The notes below the pieces were generated by a model. The model was given only the letters and a program-made list of their open reading frames with translations, made no database searches and had not been told where the DNA came from. Shown here piece after piece: positions 1 through 5,372 of a stretch of DNA of 5,398 nt (position 1 is the stretch's first letter; the number at the start of each line of letters is the position of its first letter). Location: NCBI GenBank assembly GCA_003646935.1, contig QMLW01000172.1:1-5398 (forward strand), given 5' to 3'. This DNA is from Deltaproteobacteria bacterium (lineage in GTDB: Bacteria > Desulfobacterota > DSM-4660 > Desulfatiglandales > B25-G16). The translations under genes were made by a program, and so were the position numbers.

Positions 1-26
1 GAGAAATCTTACCAATAAACCACTGC
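1..26. repeat. Terminal direct repeat, left copy
   Basis: The first 26 bases of the window recur without a mismatch as its last 26 bases (5373-5398). Identity placed exactly at both ends is what an assembler leaves when a circular contig is written out linearly. It can also arise when a contig is closed through a short dispersed repeat. Nothing in the 26 bases resembles a recombinase site, and no recombinase gene is present. Confidence 0.9.
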
Positions 27-65
27 CCCATTTTCTTAAGAACCCCTGTCTGCCGACAGGCAGGC

Positions 66-101
66 ATTATTCCATCATTCCAATATTCCAATATTCCAAT
101 T
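66..101. repeat. ATTCCA-type short tandem and inverted repeat
   Basis: Bases 80-101 are a period-8 run, CCAATATT twice and then a partial third unit. Bases 66-89 match the reverse complement of 5300-5323 at 21 of 24 positions. If the window is a circle, these two arms lie about 140 bp apart and could pair as a long imperfect stem. Runs of this kind are, from memory, common intergenic repeats in Desulfobacterota genomes. Confidence 0.7.
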
Positions 102-136
102 GTGAGCGAAGCGAACTAAGTTCAATCAACTGTTGT

Positions 137-267
137 GTCATGCCGGACCCTGGATCAACTCCAGGGCAGGCTTTGATAAGTCTGCCCTGGCATGTGGTAA
201 GCCGGAGGCATCCAGAAGGCAAAGGAAGGAATCAGATACCTAGATTCCGGCTTTCGCCAGAATGACA
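137..267 (+). repeat. Composite palindromic element, long copy
   Basis: The unit opens with GTCATGCCGGAC (137-148), contains GGCATCCAG (207-215), and closes with GATTC..GCTTTCGCC.GAATGACA (243-267). The same blocks occur in the same order in a shorter copy on the other strand at 719-782. The ends are short imperfect inverted repeats (TGTCATGC against the complement of GAATGACA). This copy carries about 67 bp more than the other, including a CCCTGGA/TCCAGGG hairpin (148-166) that overlaps a CCAGGGCAG/CTGCCCTGG hairpin (161-190). The bases GTTG stand on both sides (132-135 and 268-271), which could be a 4-bp target duplication or chance. No transposase is present, so it is a MITE- or REP-like non-coding repeat. 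Confidence 0.65.
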
Positions 268-277
268 GTTGAGATGA

Positions 278-299
278 ATTTCCCGCCTGTGCGGGAAAT
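278..299. repeat. Perfect 9-bp stem-loop, intergenic palindrome
   Basis: ATTTCCCGC (278-286) and GCGGGAAAT (291-299) pair perfectly around the loop CTGT. It starts 11 bases after the composite element ends. It resembles the palindromic half-site repeats found between genes in many proteobacteria, such as the dRS3-like units of Neisseria. No T-run follows on either strand, so it is not called as an intrinsic terminator. Confidence 0.65.
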
Positions 300-434
300 G
301 ACAAGTCTCTTTGCGAAAATCAAGCTTTTGCTTTTCCTACCCCGCCCCGTGGCGGGTCGGGACGGGGAAAGCGGGAGGTTTCAGCCATACCCGAGGGGGA
401 CACTAACTGCTGACTGGTGAATGCCCACGGAACA

Positions 435-662
435 TTATGAGGGTTTTTCCTTAAAATAGGTTCGCTCATAAAAGGAGTTTGTATCCTTGTCATATACGGC
501 CTCATCCTCGTGGATGTATCGCTCTCCCTCCCACGCTCCCAGGGCCGGAACCACAGCCTCTCCGAGCTCGAAGTTCCTCCCGCATGCCGGGCAGCCCTCC
601 GCCCCAAAGGTGTTGAGTTTTTCCAGGTCGATAAGGATTCTGTCTTTTTTCCTTGTTTCCAT
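435..662 (-). CDS. Small CxxC zinc-ribbon-like protein, conserved hypothetical
   Basis: The product is 75 residues, acidic, with no signal peptide or membrane segment, so probably cytoplasmic. Its core is a CPACGR knuckle (C24, C27) followed by a GAWEGERYIHEDEAVYD stretch. That pattern matches, from memory, a family of short uncharacterised proteins in sulfate reducers and relatives. Only one CxxC pair is visible. A complete metal site would need H51 or another residue, or a second subunit. The frame runs upstream to an ATG at 686, but the start at 662 is chosen because TTAAAGGGGG sits seven bases before it. Downstream lies the repeat region. Upstream, on the same strand, lie repeats and then the HicB stump, so it is probably transcribed alone. 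No promoter could be assigned. The function is unknown; metal or nucleic-acid binding is only a guess from the knuckle. Confidence 0.8.
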   Translation of the reverse strand: METRKKDRILIDLEKLNTFGAEGCPACGRNFELGEAVVPALGAWEGERYIHEDEAVYDKDTNSFYERTYFKEKPS

Positions 663-718
663 GGCGTAGCCCCCTTTAATTCTCATTAGGGTTTAATTCC
701 CCGCGGCTTGCCACGAGT

Positions 719-782
719 TGTCATTCAGGCGAAAGCATGAATCCAGAAGTCAAACTGGATGCCGGATCAAGTCCGGCATGAC
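719..782 (-). repeat. Composite palindromic element, short copy
   Basis: On the minus strand this unit reads GTCATGCCGGAC, then GGCATCCAG, then GATTC..GCTTTCGCC.GAATGACA. These are the blocks of the long copy at 137-267 in the same order but opposite orientation. It contains a perfect 8-bp stem, ATGCCGGA (759-766) with TCCGGCAT (772-779), around a five-base loop. The two copies enclose the small zinc-ribbon-like gene. Confidence 0.65.
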
Positions 783-792
783 GTTGAAACTC

Positions 793-836
793 GATACCCC
801 GCTCCTTGCGGCGGGATAGTTCATTGATAATGAACT
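793..836. repeat. CCCGC-hairpin / GTTCATT repeat, copy A
   Basis: Bases 793-825 align without gaps to 4232-4264 at 26 of 33 positions, sharing GATA, CCCGC, GCGGGAT and GTTCATT. Copy A then continues into a perfect 19-base palindrome, AGTTCATT (818-825), GAT, AATGAACT (829-836). The palindrome ends at the first base of the HicB stump's stop triplet, so the repeat forms the edge of the broken gene. Confidence 0.7.
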
Positions 837-982
837 TACTGAATTATTTTTCGGGGACAGAGAGGGCTTTGAAGGCATTCCTCCTTCGTTATTCCCTGGC
901 CATTTGCTCCAGCGATTTGCGGACAGTATCCTATGTACCAATCACCATCTCGCTCTATTATGGCTGTAAATTCGTTGTGCAC
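836..982 (-). pseudogene. Truncated HicB-family antitoxin
   Basis: The residues FTAIIERDGDWYIGYCPQIAGANGQGITKEE are shown here in part: the recognisable core is ERDGDWY, GYCP, AGANGQG and TKEEC. This is the N-terminal partial RNase H-like fold of HicB antitoxins, which bind and neutralise the HicA mRNA interferase. After TKEECLQS the family pattern (a helix like LxEAIxLILED, then a C-terminal strand) is lost. The frame reads ten unrelated residues and stops at the edge of a palindromic repeat, giving 48 residues against about 70 for the family. The alternative reading frame also stops within a few codons, so one frameshift does not restore it. The GTG at 982 is chosen as start because GAGAGGAG lies six bases upstream and family members begin at this point. 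No HicA gene lies on either side. It is probably a relic without antitoxin function. Confidence 0.75.
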
Positions 983-1005
983 AAGATGCTCCTCTCTTTT
1001 AATAA

Positions 1006-1035
1006 ACCATAGCCTATTTTTCGCAGAAAGTCCAA
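1006..1035 (-). promoter_or_regulatory. Possible sigma70 promoter for the HicB stump
   Basis: On the minus strand TTGGAC (1035-1030) and TATGGT (1011-1006) are separated by 18 bases. Transcription would begin near 1000, about 18 bases before the GTG at 982, and would include its GAGAGGAG ribosome site. It lies in the 93-bp gap after the peptidase stop codon, so the stump could have kept its own promoter. Called by eye from consensus only. Confidence 0.35.
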
Positions 1036-1075
1036 CACCGGTTGAGCCTAATAGCACGGTATATAGCAACAGACA

Positions 1076-4000
1076 TTATCGGAGTGCGATCTCCCAATAG
1101 GGAAGGCCGATGCGTTTTGCCAGGGCCTTGAGGTCTTCTTCCAGGGTGAACTCAGTGCCGTCTGCCTTTTTCACCGGGATCATCTTATCGGCAACGATGA
1201 AGATCTGTAGCTTTTCCGGATGGAGCAATTTCACGGCAAGGCCTCGCAGTTCATCGGGGGTCGCCTGTATGTAGGCCTCTTGGATTCTCTCAAGGGTGTC
1301 CAGGGGCTCCCCCCTCATGTAGTAGCGGCTGTATACCTCCACCAGTTCAGAAGGGGAGTCCACGTTGAACACGAAGCTGTTGAGCGCATCGAGGCGCTTG
1401 AGCTCGAAATTTTTCTTTGGAACATTCTTGCGCAGCGAGCTCATGATCTTCAATGTCTCCTCAATGGAGGTGCTCGTTTTATCGCCCTTGCACCCGATAT
1501 ATCCGACCAGCACTCCAGCGTTCCACTTGTAGGTCTGGAAGAACCCCGCCGAATAGACAAGCCCCAGGTCGTCCCGCAGGTGTGTGTACATCAGGGAATC
1601 GCTGCCGCCGAAAATATCGGTTAAGAGGCGGGCCTTCCAGAATGCGGGGTTGCTGCGCTTGAAACCGGGCAGCACCAAAATAACCTGGGATTGAACCTGG
1701 CCTGGTTTGGGAATGAGAGCGAGCACGGGATCATTCTCCTTCGGATCGCTGAGATCGCGCTCAGGAGCCTGGCACTGGGGGAGTGCCCCAAGGAGCTTTT
1801 TCAGGCCGGCTTCGGCCTCCTCAAGTGTTATATCGCCTGACACGGCGGCCACCATATTGGAGGGAACGAAATATGTCCTCATAAATGCAGTGAGGTCGTC
1901 CCTGGTTATGTCCGGGATGGTCTTGAGGCCGAGCAAGGGGTCGCGCCCGTAGGGGTGTCCGTTGAAATGCCAGATCATCCCCTCTCGCATGGCCACCGCC
2001 TGGGCGTCGTCGCCCTGGCGTTTGAGCCTTACCACCGCCTGACCCTTGATCACCTTGAGCACGTCGGCATCGAAGGCAGGTCGAACGAGGATCTCCTCAA
2101 GGAGCTCCAGCCCCTTTTCCCAGTCCGCCTTCATGACCGAAAGGTGTACGGTCGATGCCTCCTCGCCGACGGATAGGGATACACGGATTGCGTTCTCGTC
2201 GATCACCTGTGCGAGCTCGGCGGGCGAGTATCGTTGGGTGCCGCCTTGAATAATGATAGCGCCGAGTATGTCGGCCAAGCCGGTTTTCTCCTCTTCAATA
2301 TCCACCTCGCCTGCCTTGACCAGGAGCGTGAGGTCGATTAACGGCAGCTCTCGGTCAGCAAGGTAAAACATCGCGGTATCTCCTATCTTGGTGGCATGAG
2401 CCTCAGGATAGGAGATCTTCTGTGGCTGGCGCTCAAAAGAAAGGGGGTGTTTCCAGCCCTCAGGCGTGGGAAAGATAGATCTGTTATGGAAGGTGTCCGG
2501 TTTGATGATCTTTGATGCCGCTGCCACCCCGAGTGATCTGATCTCGTTGTAGGTCTCCAGCGGCTGCTCGGGCTCTCCACCGGGGATCACGAAAACCGTT
2601 GTCTGATTGTCCGTCCGGATATAGTTCCTGGCCGCCTGCCTGATCTCCTGAGGCGTGACCTCGGCGATCCTCTCAAGGTAATCTGTGAGGTAGCGCCAAC
2701 CGACCTGAACCTCCAGTGTTGCCAGGGTTCCTGCAAGCTCCCCGTTGCTTCGCATCCGATCTAGGAACTCCCGACGGTTGAGCTTCTTGATCCTTTCCAG
2801 CTCCCGAGGGGAGATCAGCTGCTCCTTCATGTTCTCGGCCTGGGCAAGAAGCATGTCCTCGAGCTCCCGACACGAGTTGAGGTAGGCTTGCCGTGCTTCC
2901 TCCTGTGTAAGCGATCCCTTTTTCAGTTCATCCGGTTCGTTGGGAGAGCCACCGAGTATGATCATGCCGCCATACCGGTTGTCGGGGTTATGGGCCCATG
3001 CCTCGACAGCAAGCCCTTTGTTGATGATATTCTGTGTCATACGGGCGCTGCGACCGAGGCTAAGCACCATGGTCATAACATCGAGGGCATAGAAGTCCGT
3101 GGTTCCCATACGAGGGCCGTGGAAGCCTATTCTCACCAGAGGGGTTCGAGCGCCCTTGAGGAATCGCACGCTCCTACGGGGGCCCTGCTGGCGGGGTTCT
3201 TCGGTAACGATTTCAGGGCTTCGCCTTCCAGCGGGATATCGTTCAAAATAGATATCCGCAAGCCTTCTGGCTTCTTCCGCCTTCACATCTCCCACCAGCA
3301 CACACACAGCGTTCGTGGGATTATAATATTTTCGATGAAAGGCAATGGCGTCGCTGGTGCTGTATTTCTCCATATCGGATTTCCAACCAATGGTGGGATT
3401 GCGGTAAGGGTGGGCAGTGTAGGCTGTGGCGTTGAGATCGAGCCAGGCAGCGCCGCCAGGGCTGTTAATATAGCGGAATGCCCATTCCCGCTGCACTACC
3501 TCCTTTTCCACGTAGAACTCACGCCACGAGGGCTCGAAAAGCTGCTCGCTGACAATCGAGAACCACTGCTCGAGCATATCCGAGGGCACTGCGCCTAGGT
3601 ATTGGGTCTGTTCCTTGGTAGTAAATGCATTAATCCCCACGGCACCATTTTTACCGAGCTGCGATGAGAAGGCCTGGGGTACATAGATCTCCTGTACCTC
3701 GGCACGAAGGGCATCCATCTCTTTCAGCTTTTCCTTGATGAGTTCCCGATTGGGATGGCGCTTTCCCTGCTCGGAGAGCACCGCCTGATAAGCGGCTTCA
3801 ATCTTTTCTTGCAGTTCCTGGTCCCGCTCCGGATCCAATGTGCCGAAGTTCTTGGTGCCCTTGAACATCATGTGCTCAAGTAGATGCGCTATACCGGTTT
3901 TTCCGGTTTCCTCGAGCGCCGAGCCGGCACGTATGGCCAGCCGGCAGGCAACCTGCGGCGTGGTAGGGCGCTCCACGACTAGGAATAGCATACCGTTTTT

Positions 4001-4159
4001 TAGTTGGAATTCTTTGACCTCTATCTTGATATCCAGTGCCGATTCACTAGCGAAAGAGATATTTGCAACAAGCAAAAGCAGCATCAAATATAAGAAAAAG
4101 AGTACGTAATAACGCGCGGTCGTGTTTGTGCGGCACATTTTATTTAAGAATTGGTACAT
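1076..4159 (-). CDS. Exported M16-family zinc metalloprotease, double-length
   Basis: The product is 1027 residues, an insulinase/pitrilysin-type peptidase. Residues 17-37 form a signal peptide with a likely cut after SFA (A37), so the enzyme should be periplasmic or lipid-side outside the inner membrane. The N-terminal half holds the inverted zinc motif HLLEH (H92, E95 catalytic, H96). The third ligand is E225 in VVQREW, followed by an M16_C-type domain at about 266-455. The C-terminal half repeats the fold (about 590-935) without HxxEH, as expected of the inactive partner, and keeps R862 and Y869 in LRDDLGLVYSAG, the region that in this family contacts substrate. H96 and E225 are 128 residues apart instead of the usual 70-80, because of a charged helical insert at about 107-165. 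Related inserts occur in a known M16 subgroup. The start at 4159 has GAGAGGG five bases upstream, whereas Met8 has no ribosome site. The likely role is clearance of peptides or misfolded polypeptides; the substrate is unknown. Confidence 0.93.
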   Translation of the reverse strand: MYQFLNKMCRTNTTARYYVLFFLYLMLLLLVANISFASESALDIKIEVKEFQLKNGMLFLVVERPTTPQVACRLAIRAGSALEETGKTGIAHLLEHMMFKGTKNFGTLDPERDQELQEKIEAAYQAVLSEQGKRHPNRELIKEKLKEMDALRAEVQEIYVPQAFSSQLGKNGAVGINAFTTKEQTQYLGAVPSDMLEQWFSIVSEQLFEPSWREFYVEKEVVQREWAFRYINSPGGAAWLDLNATAYTAHPYRNPTIGWKSDMEKYSTSDAIAFHRKYYNPTNAVCVLVGDVKAEEARRLADIYFERYPAGRRSPEIVTEEPRQQGPRRSVRFLKGARTPLVRIGFHGPRMGTTDFYALDVMTMVLSLGRSARMTQNIINKGLAVEAWAHNPDNRYGGMIILGGSPNEPDELKKGSLTQEEARQAYLNSCRELEDMLLAQAENMKEQLISPRELERIKKLNRREFLDRMRSNGELAGTLATLEVQVGWRYLTDYLERIAEVTPQEIRQAARNYIRTDNQTTVFVIPGGEPEQPLETYNEIRSLGVAAASKIIKPDTFHNRSIFPTPEGWKHPLSFERQPQKISYPEAHATKIGDTAMFYLADRELPLIDLTLLVKAGEVDIEEEKTGLADILGAIIIQGGTQRYSPAELAQVIDENAIRVSLSVGEEASTVHLSVMKADWEKGLELLEEILVRPAFDADVLKVIKGQAVVRLKRQGDDAQAVAMREGMIWHFNGHPYGRDPLLGLKTIPDITRDDLTAFMRTYFVPSNMVAAVSGDITLEEAEAGLKKLLGALPQCQAPERDLSDPKENDPVLALIPKPGQVQSQVILVLPGFKRSNPAFWKARLLTDIFGGSDSLMYTHLRDDLGLVYSAGFFQTYKWNAGVLVGYIGCKGDKTSTSIEETLKIMSSLRKNVPKKNFELKRLDALNSFVFNVDSPSELVEVYSRYYMRGEPLDTLERIQEAYIQATPDELRGLAVKLLHPEKLQIFIVADKMIPVKKADGTEFTLEEDLKALAKRIGLPYWEIALR

Positions 4160-4184
4160 AACATCCCTCTCATTCTATATCTCA

Positions 4185-4218
4185 CCCTCCCCTTTATCCC
4201 CTCCCATCAAGGGAGGGG
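4185..4218 (-). promoter_or_regulatory. G-rich leader with hairpin and G-quadruplex potential
   Basis: In the peptidase transcript, CCCCTCCC (4218-4211) can pair perfectly with GGGAGGGG (4205-4198) around a five-base loop. The same guanines, together with a following GGGGAGGG (4192-4185), give four runs of three or more G with spacers of 1, 5 and 1 bases, the classic quadruplex pattern. The C-rich arm could instead pair with the second G-rich block. The structure ends about 15 bases before the ribosome site of the peptidase. Similar C/G-rich palindromes occur as dispersed repeats in many genomes, so a regulatory role is inference. Confidence 0.4.
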
Positions 4219-4231
4219 AAGTATGGTAGTG

Positions 4232-4264
4232 GATATCCCGCATTTTTCTGCGGGATTGTTCATT
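4232..4264. repeat. CCCGC-hairpin / GTTCATT repeat, copy B
   Basis: This segment matches copy A (793-825) at 26 of 33 positions in the same orientation. Here the stem is a perfect 8 bp, ATCCCGCA (4235-4242) with TGCGGGAT (4249-4256), but the terminal GTTCATT palindrome of copy A is lost after 4264. It falls within the predicted untranslated leader of the peptidase mRNA. Confidence 0.65.
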
Positions 4265-4293
4265 AGCTAGCGTTTTTTAGGTTTATCACCTCT

Positions 4294-4321
4294 ATAATAG
4301 TCACTATTTGTGCATTGTAAA
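4294..4321 (-). promoter_or_regulatory. Sigma70-like promoter for the M16 peptidase gene
   Basis: On the minus strand TTTACA (4321-4316) and TATTAT (4299-4294) each match five of six consensus positions and are 16 bases apart. Initiation near 4287 would give a leader of about 128 bases carrying both the 4232-4264 and 4185-4218 structures. A perfect TATAAT also reads on the plus strand at 4293-4298, but it has no good -35 box. Identified by eye only. Confidence 0.5.
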
Positions 4322-4329
4322 ATACAATG
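4313..4329. promoter_or_regulatory. Palindrome over the -35 box, possible operator
   Basis: CATTGTA (4313-4319) and TACAATG (4323-4329) are perfect inverted 7-base arms around AAA. The palindrome covers the whole predicted -35 box of the peptidase promoter, the position where a dimeric repressor would block polymerase. I cannot assign it to a known regulator family, and it could simply be an AT-rich chance palindrome. Confidence 0.4.
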
Positions 4330-4401
4330 TGTGGTTTTGTTTGTCCTCTCGATCCAATCGGGATACTTGTGATGCCAAACGCTACATGCCCGATCATGTG
4401 C

Positions 4402-4430
4402 TTGAAGGCGAGATTATTTTAGGGTATATC
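4402..4430 (+). promoter_or_regulatory. Sigma70-like promoter for the MBL-fold hydrolase gene
   Basis: TTGAAG (4402-4407) and TATATC (4425-4430) are 17 bases apart, the optimal spacing, each with four consensus matches. Initiation near 4437 would leave a leader of about 83 bases before the ATG at 4520. Confidence 0.4.
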
Positions 4431-4469
4431 TAGATTCCTCGGCTACCACTGCCCAAAATCGTAAAGAAT

Positions 4470-4488
4470 CCACGCCCACAGGACGTGG
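4470..4488 (+). terminator. Leader stem-loop followed by TTTT
   Basis: CCACG (4470-4474) pairs with CGTGG (4484-4488). Two further C-G pairs form inside a C/A mismatch, leaving loop ACA, and TTTTCT follows at once. The form is that of a weak terminator or attenuator placed 31 bases before the hydrolase start. The T-run is short and there is no visible alternative pairing or leader peptide, so the terminator label is tentative. Confidence 0.25.
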
Positions 4489-4519
4489 TTTTCTGAGACG
4501 AAATAAAAAGGCGAGAGGA

Positions 4520-5167
4520 ATGAGGATCACCATAGTCTATGACAACACCGTTTACCAGGAAGGCTTGAAGTCGGATTGGGGATTTTCCTGTTTGGTTGAG
4601 CTGCCCCGTAAAGGGGCACCGACAGTCCTCTTCGATACGGGAACCAATGGCTCGATCCTGCTCTCGAACATGGAGAAGCTCAATATCGATCCCGGCTCTG
4701 TTGATGAGGTCTTCATCTCGCACGGCCATTTCGACCATACAGGGGGTCTTGCTGCCTTTTTGAGGGTGAAACCCGATGTTACCATTTACATACCCCGCTC
4801 GATTAGAGGCGCAGGAGGCGTGGAACATGTGGTCTCCGTGGGCGAGCCCATGGAGATTCACGAGGATGTGTTCTCCACAGGAGAAATCGATCACATCGAG
4901 CAATCCATGGCTGTCAGGACGGATAAGGGTATAGTGCTCATCACGGGGTGTTCCCATCCGAGGATGGAACATATCCTTGATGCGGCCTCACAGTTCGGGA
5001 GTGTCTATGCAGTTGTAGGCGGGCTCCATGGGTTTAGTGAATACGAGCTCTTTAAAGACCTTGAGCTGATTTGCCCTACCCACTGTACAATCCATAAGAA
5101 GGAGATTCAGCAGCTCTACCCCGACAAGTACGTTGAAGGAGGGGCCGGCAGGGTAATCGAGCTTTGA
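4520..5167 (+). CDS. MBL-fold metal-dependent hydrolase, short COG1237 type
   Basis: The product is 215 residues with no signal peptide, so cytoplasmic. It shows FDTG (D39), then SHGHFDHTGG with the HxHxDH metal motif (H68, H70, D72, H73), then GCSHPR (H146), GGLHGF (H170) and PTHCT (H188, C189). The GCSH, GG.H and P.HCT blocks are typical of COG1237, whose members are often annotated by transfer as dihydropterin-ribofuranosylaminobenzene phosphate synthases; that name should not be taken as proven here. Members are often 250-300 residues. This one is shorter between the HxHxDH block and GCSH but is complete from start to C-terminal metal site, so it looks intact. The ATG at 4520 is preceded by AAAGG eight bases upstream. 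It is transcribed away from the peptidase gene with no partner gene downstream. The substrate is unknown. Confidence 0.9.
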   Translation: MRITIVYDNTVYQEGLKSDWGFSCLVELPRKGAPTVLFDTGTNGSILLSNMEKLNIDPGSVDEVFISHGHFDHTGGLAAFLRVKPDVTIYIPRSIRGAGGVEHVVSVGEPMEIHEDVFSTGEIDHIEQSMAVRTDKGIVLITGCSHPRMEHILDAASQFGSVYAVVGGLHGFSEYELFKDLELICPTHCTIHKKEIQQLYPDKYVEGGAGRVIEL

Positions 5168-5299
5168 AAAAGGATGGTGTATAAAGGAGGATTATCGTAC
5201 AATCACGTATACTATGTGGCTTTGTAAACGTCTCGGAAATTCTACAACTTATTGAAATTAAAAAGGTTTTTTGAGACTGCTCCATATTGTCTCACACAT

Positions 5300-5323
5300 G
5301 GAATAATGGAATGGTGGAATATT
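5300..5323. repeat. ATTCCA-type repeat, inverted relative to 66-89
   Basis: Read on this strand, the block matches the reverse complement of 66-89 at 21 of 24 positions. It belongs to the same GGAATATTGGAAT-type family as the repeat near the left end, in the opposite orientation. Confidence 0.65.
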
Positions 5324-5372
5324 GGAGTGTTGGTTTTAAAAGCAATGATCCATTTATTAACTTCCCTGTCAA

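Larger units (their letters stand above)
1..434. other. Gene-free region made of inverted repeats
   Basis: I see no coding sequence here on either strand. The stretch is a chain of palindromic units. CCTGTC/GACAGG lies at 45-60, with four bases between the arms. ATTCCA-type repeats lie at 66-101, a composite GTCATGCC element at 137-267, and a strong stem at 278-299. A GC-rich stem CCCGCC/GGCGGG lies at 341-356. The minus-strand frame over 320-607 is low-complexity, rich in Arg and Pro, and overlaps the small gene at 435-662, so it is treated as a shadow. Confidence 0.7.
4160..4519. other. Divergent control region between peptidase and hydrolase genes
   Basis: This 360-bp gap separates the start codons of two oppositely transcribed genes and contains no credible ORF. 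Reading from the peptidase side it holds the G-rich leader with a hairpin (4185-4218), a repeat with a hairpin (4232-4264), a promoter facing the peptidase (4294-4321) overlapped by a palindrome (4313-4329), a second promoter facing the hydrolase (4402-4430), and a stem-loop in the hydrolase leader (4470-4488). Confidence 0.7.

Noticed and set aside
80..101. Possible CRISPR or iteron array
   Set aside because: The period is only 8 bases with under three units, there are no spacers, and no rep or cas gene is present.
320..607. 95-codon minus-strand open frame
   Set aside because: It overlaps the small CPAC gene in another frame and reads low-complexity Arg/Pro-rich sequence from GC-rich repeats.
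2888..3598. 236-codon plus-strand open frame
   Set aside because: It lies wholly antisense to the M16 peptidase, whose frame carries clear catalytic motifs. Its translation shows no recognisable domain and it has no ribosome site of note.
4430..4972. 180-codon minus-strand open frame
   Set aside because: It is antisense to the MBL-fold gene and begins inside that gene's GCSHPR region. The plus-strand frame holds the full metal-binding signature.
1076..5167. Peptidase and hydrolase as a new two-gene system
   Set aside because: They are divergent, carry separate promoters, act in different compartments and share no sequence link beyond adjacency.
5174..5227. 17-residue frame starting ATG just after the hydrolase
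   Set aside because: The AAGG before the ATG is directly adjacent with no spacing, and the peptide resembles nothing I recognise.
5272..5294. Intrinsic terminator of the hydrolase gene
   Set aside because: The stem is only 6 bp and the T-run lies before it, not after it, on the plus strand.
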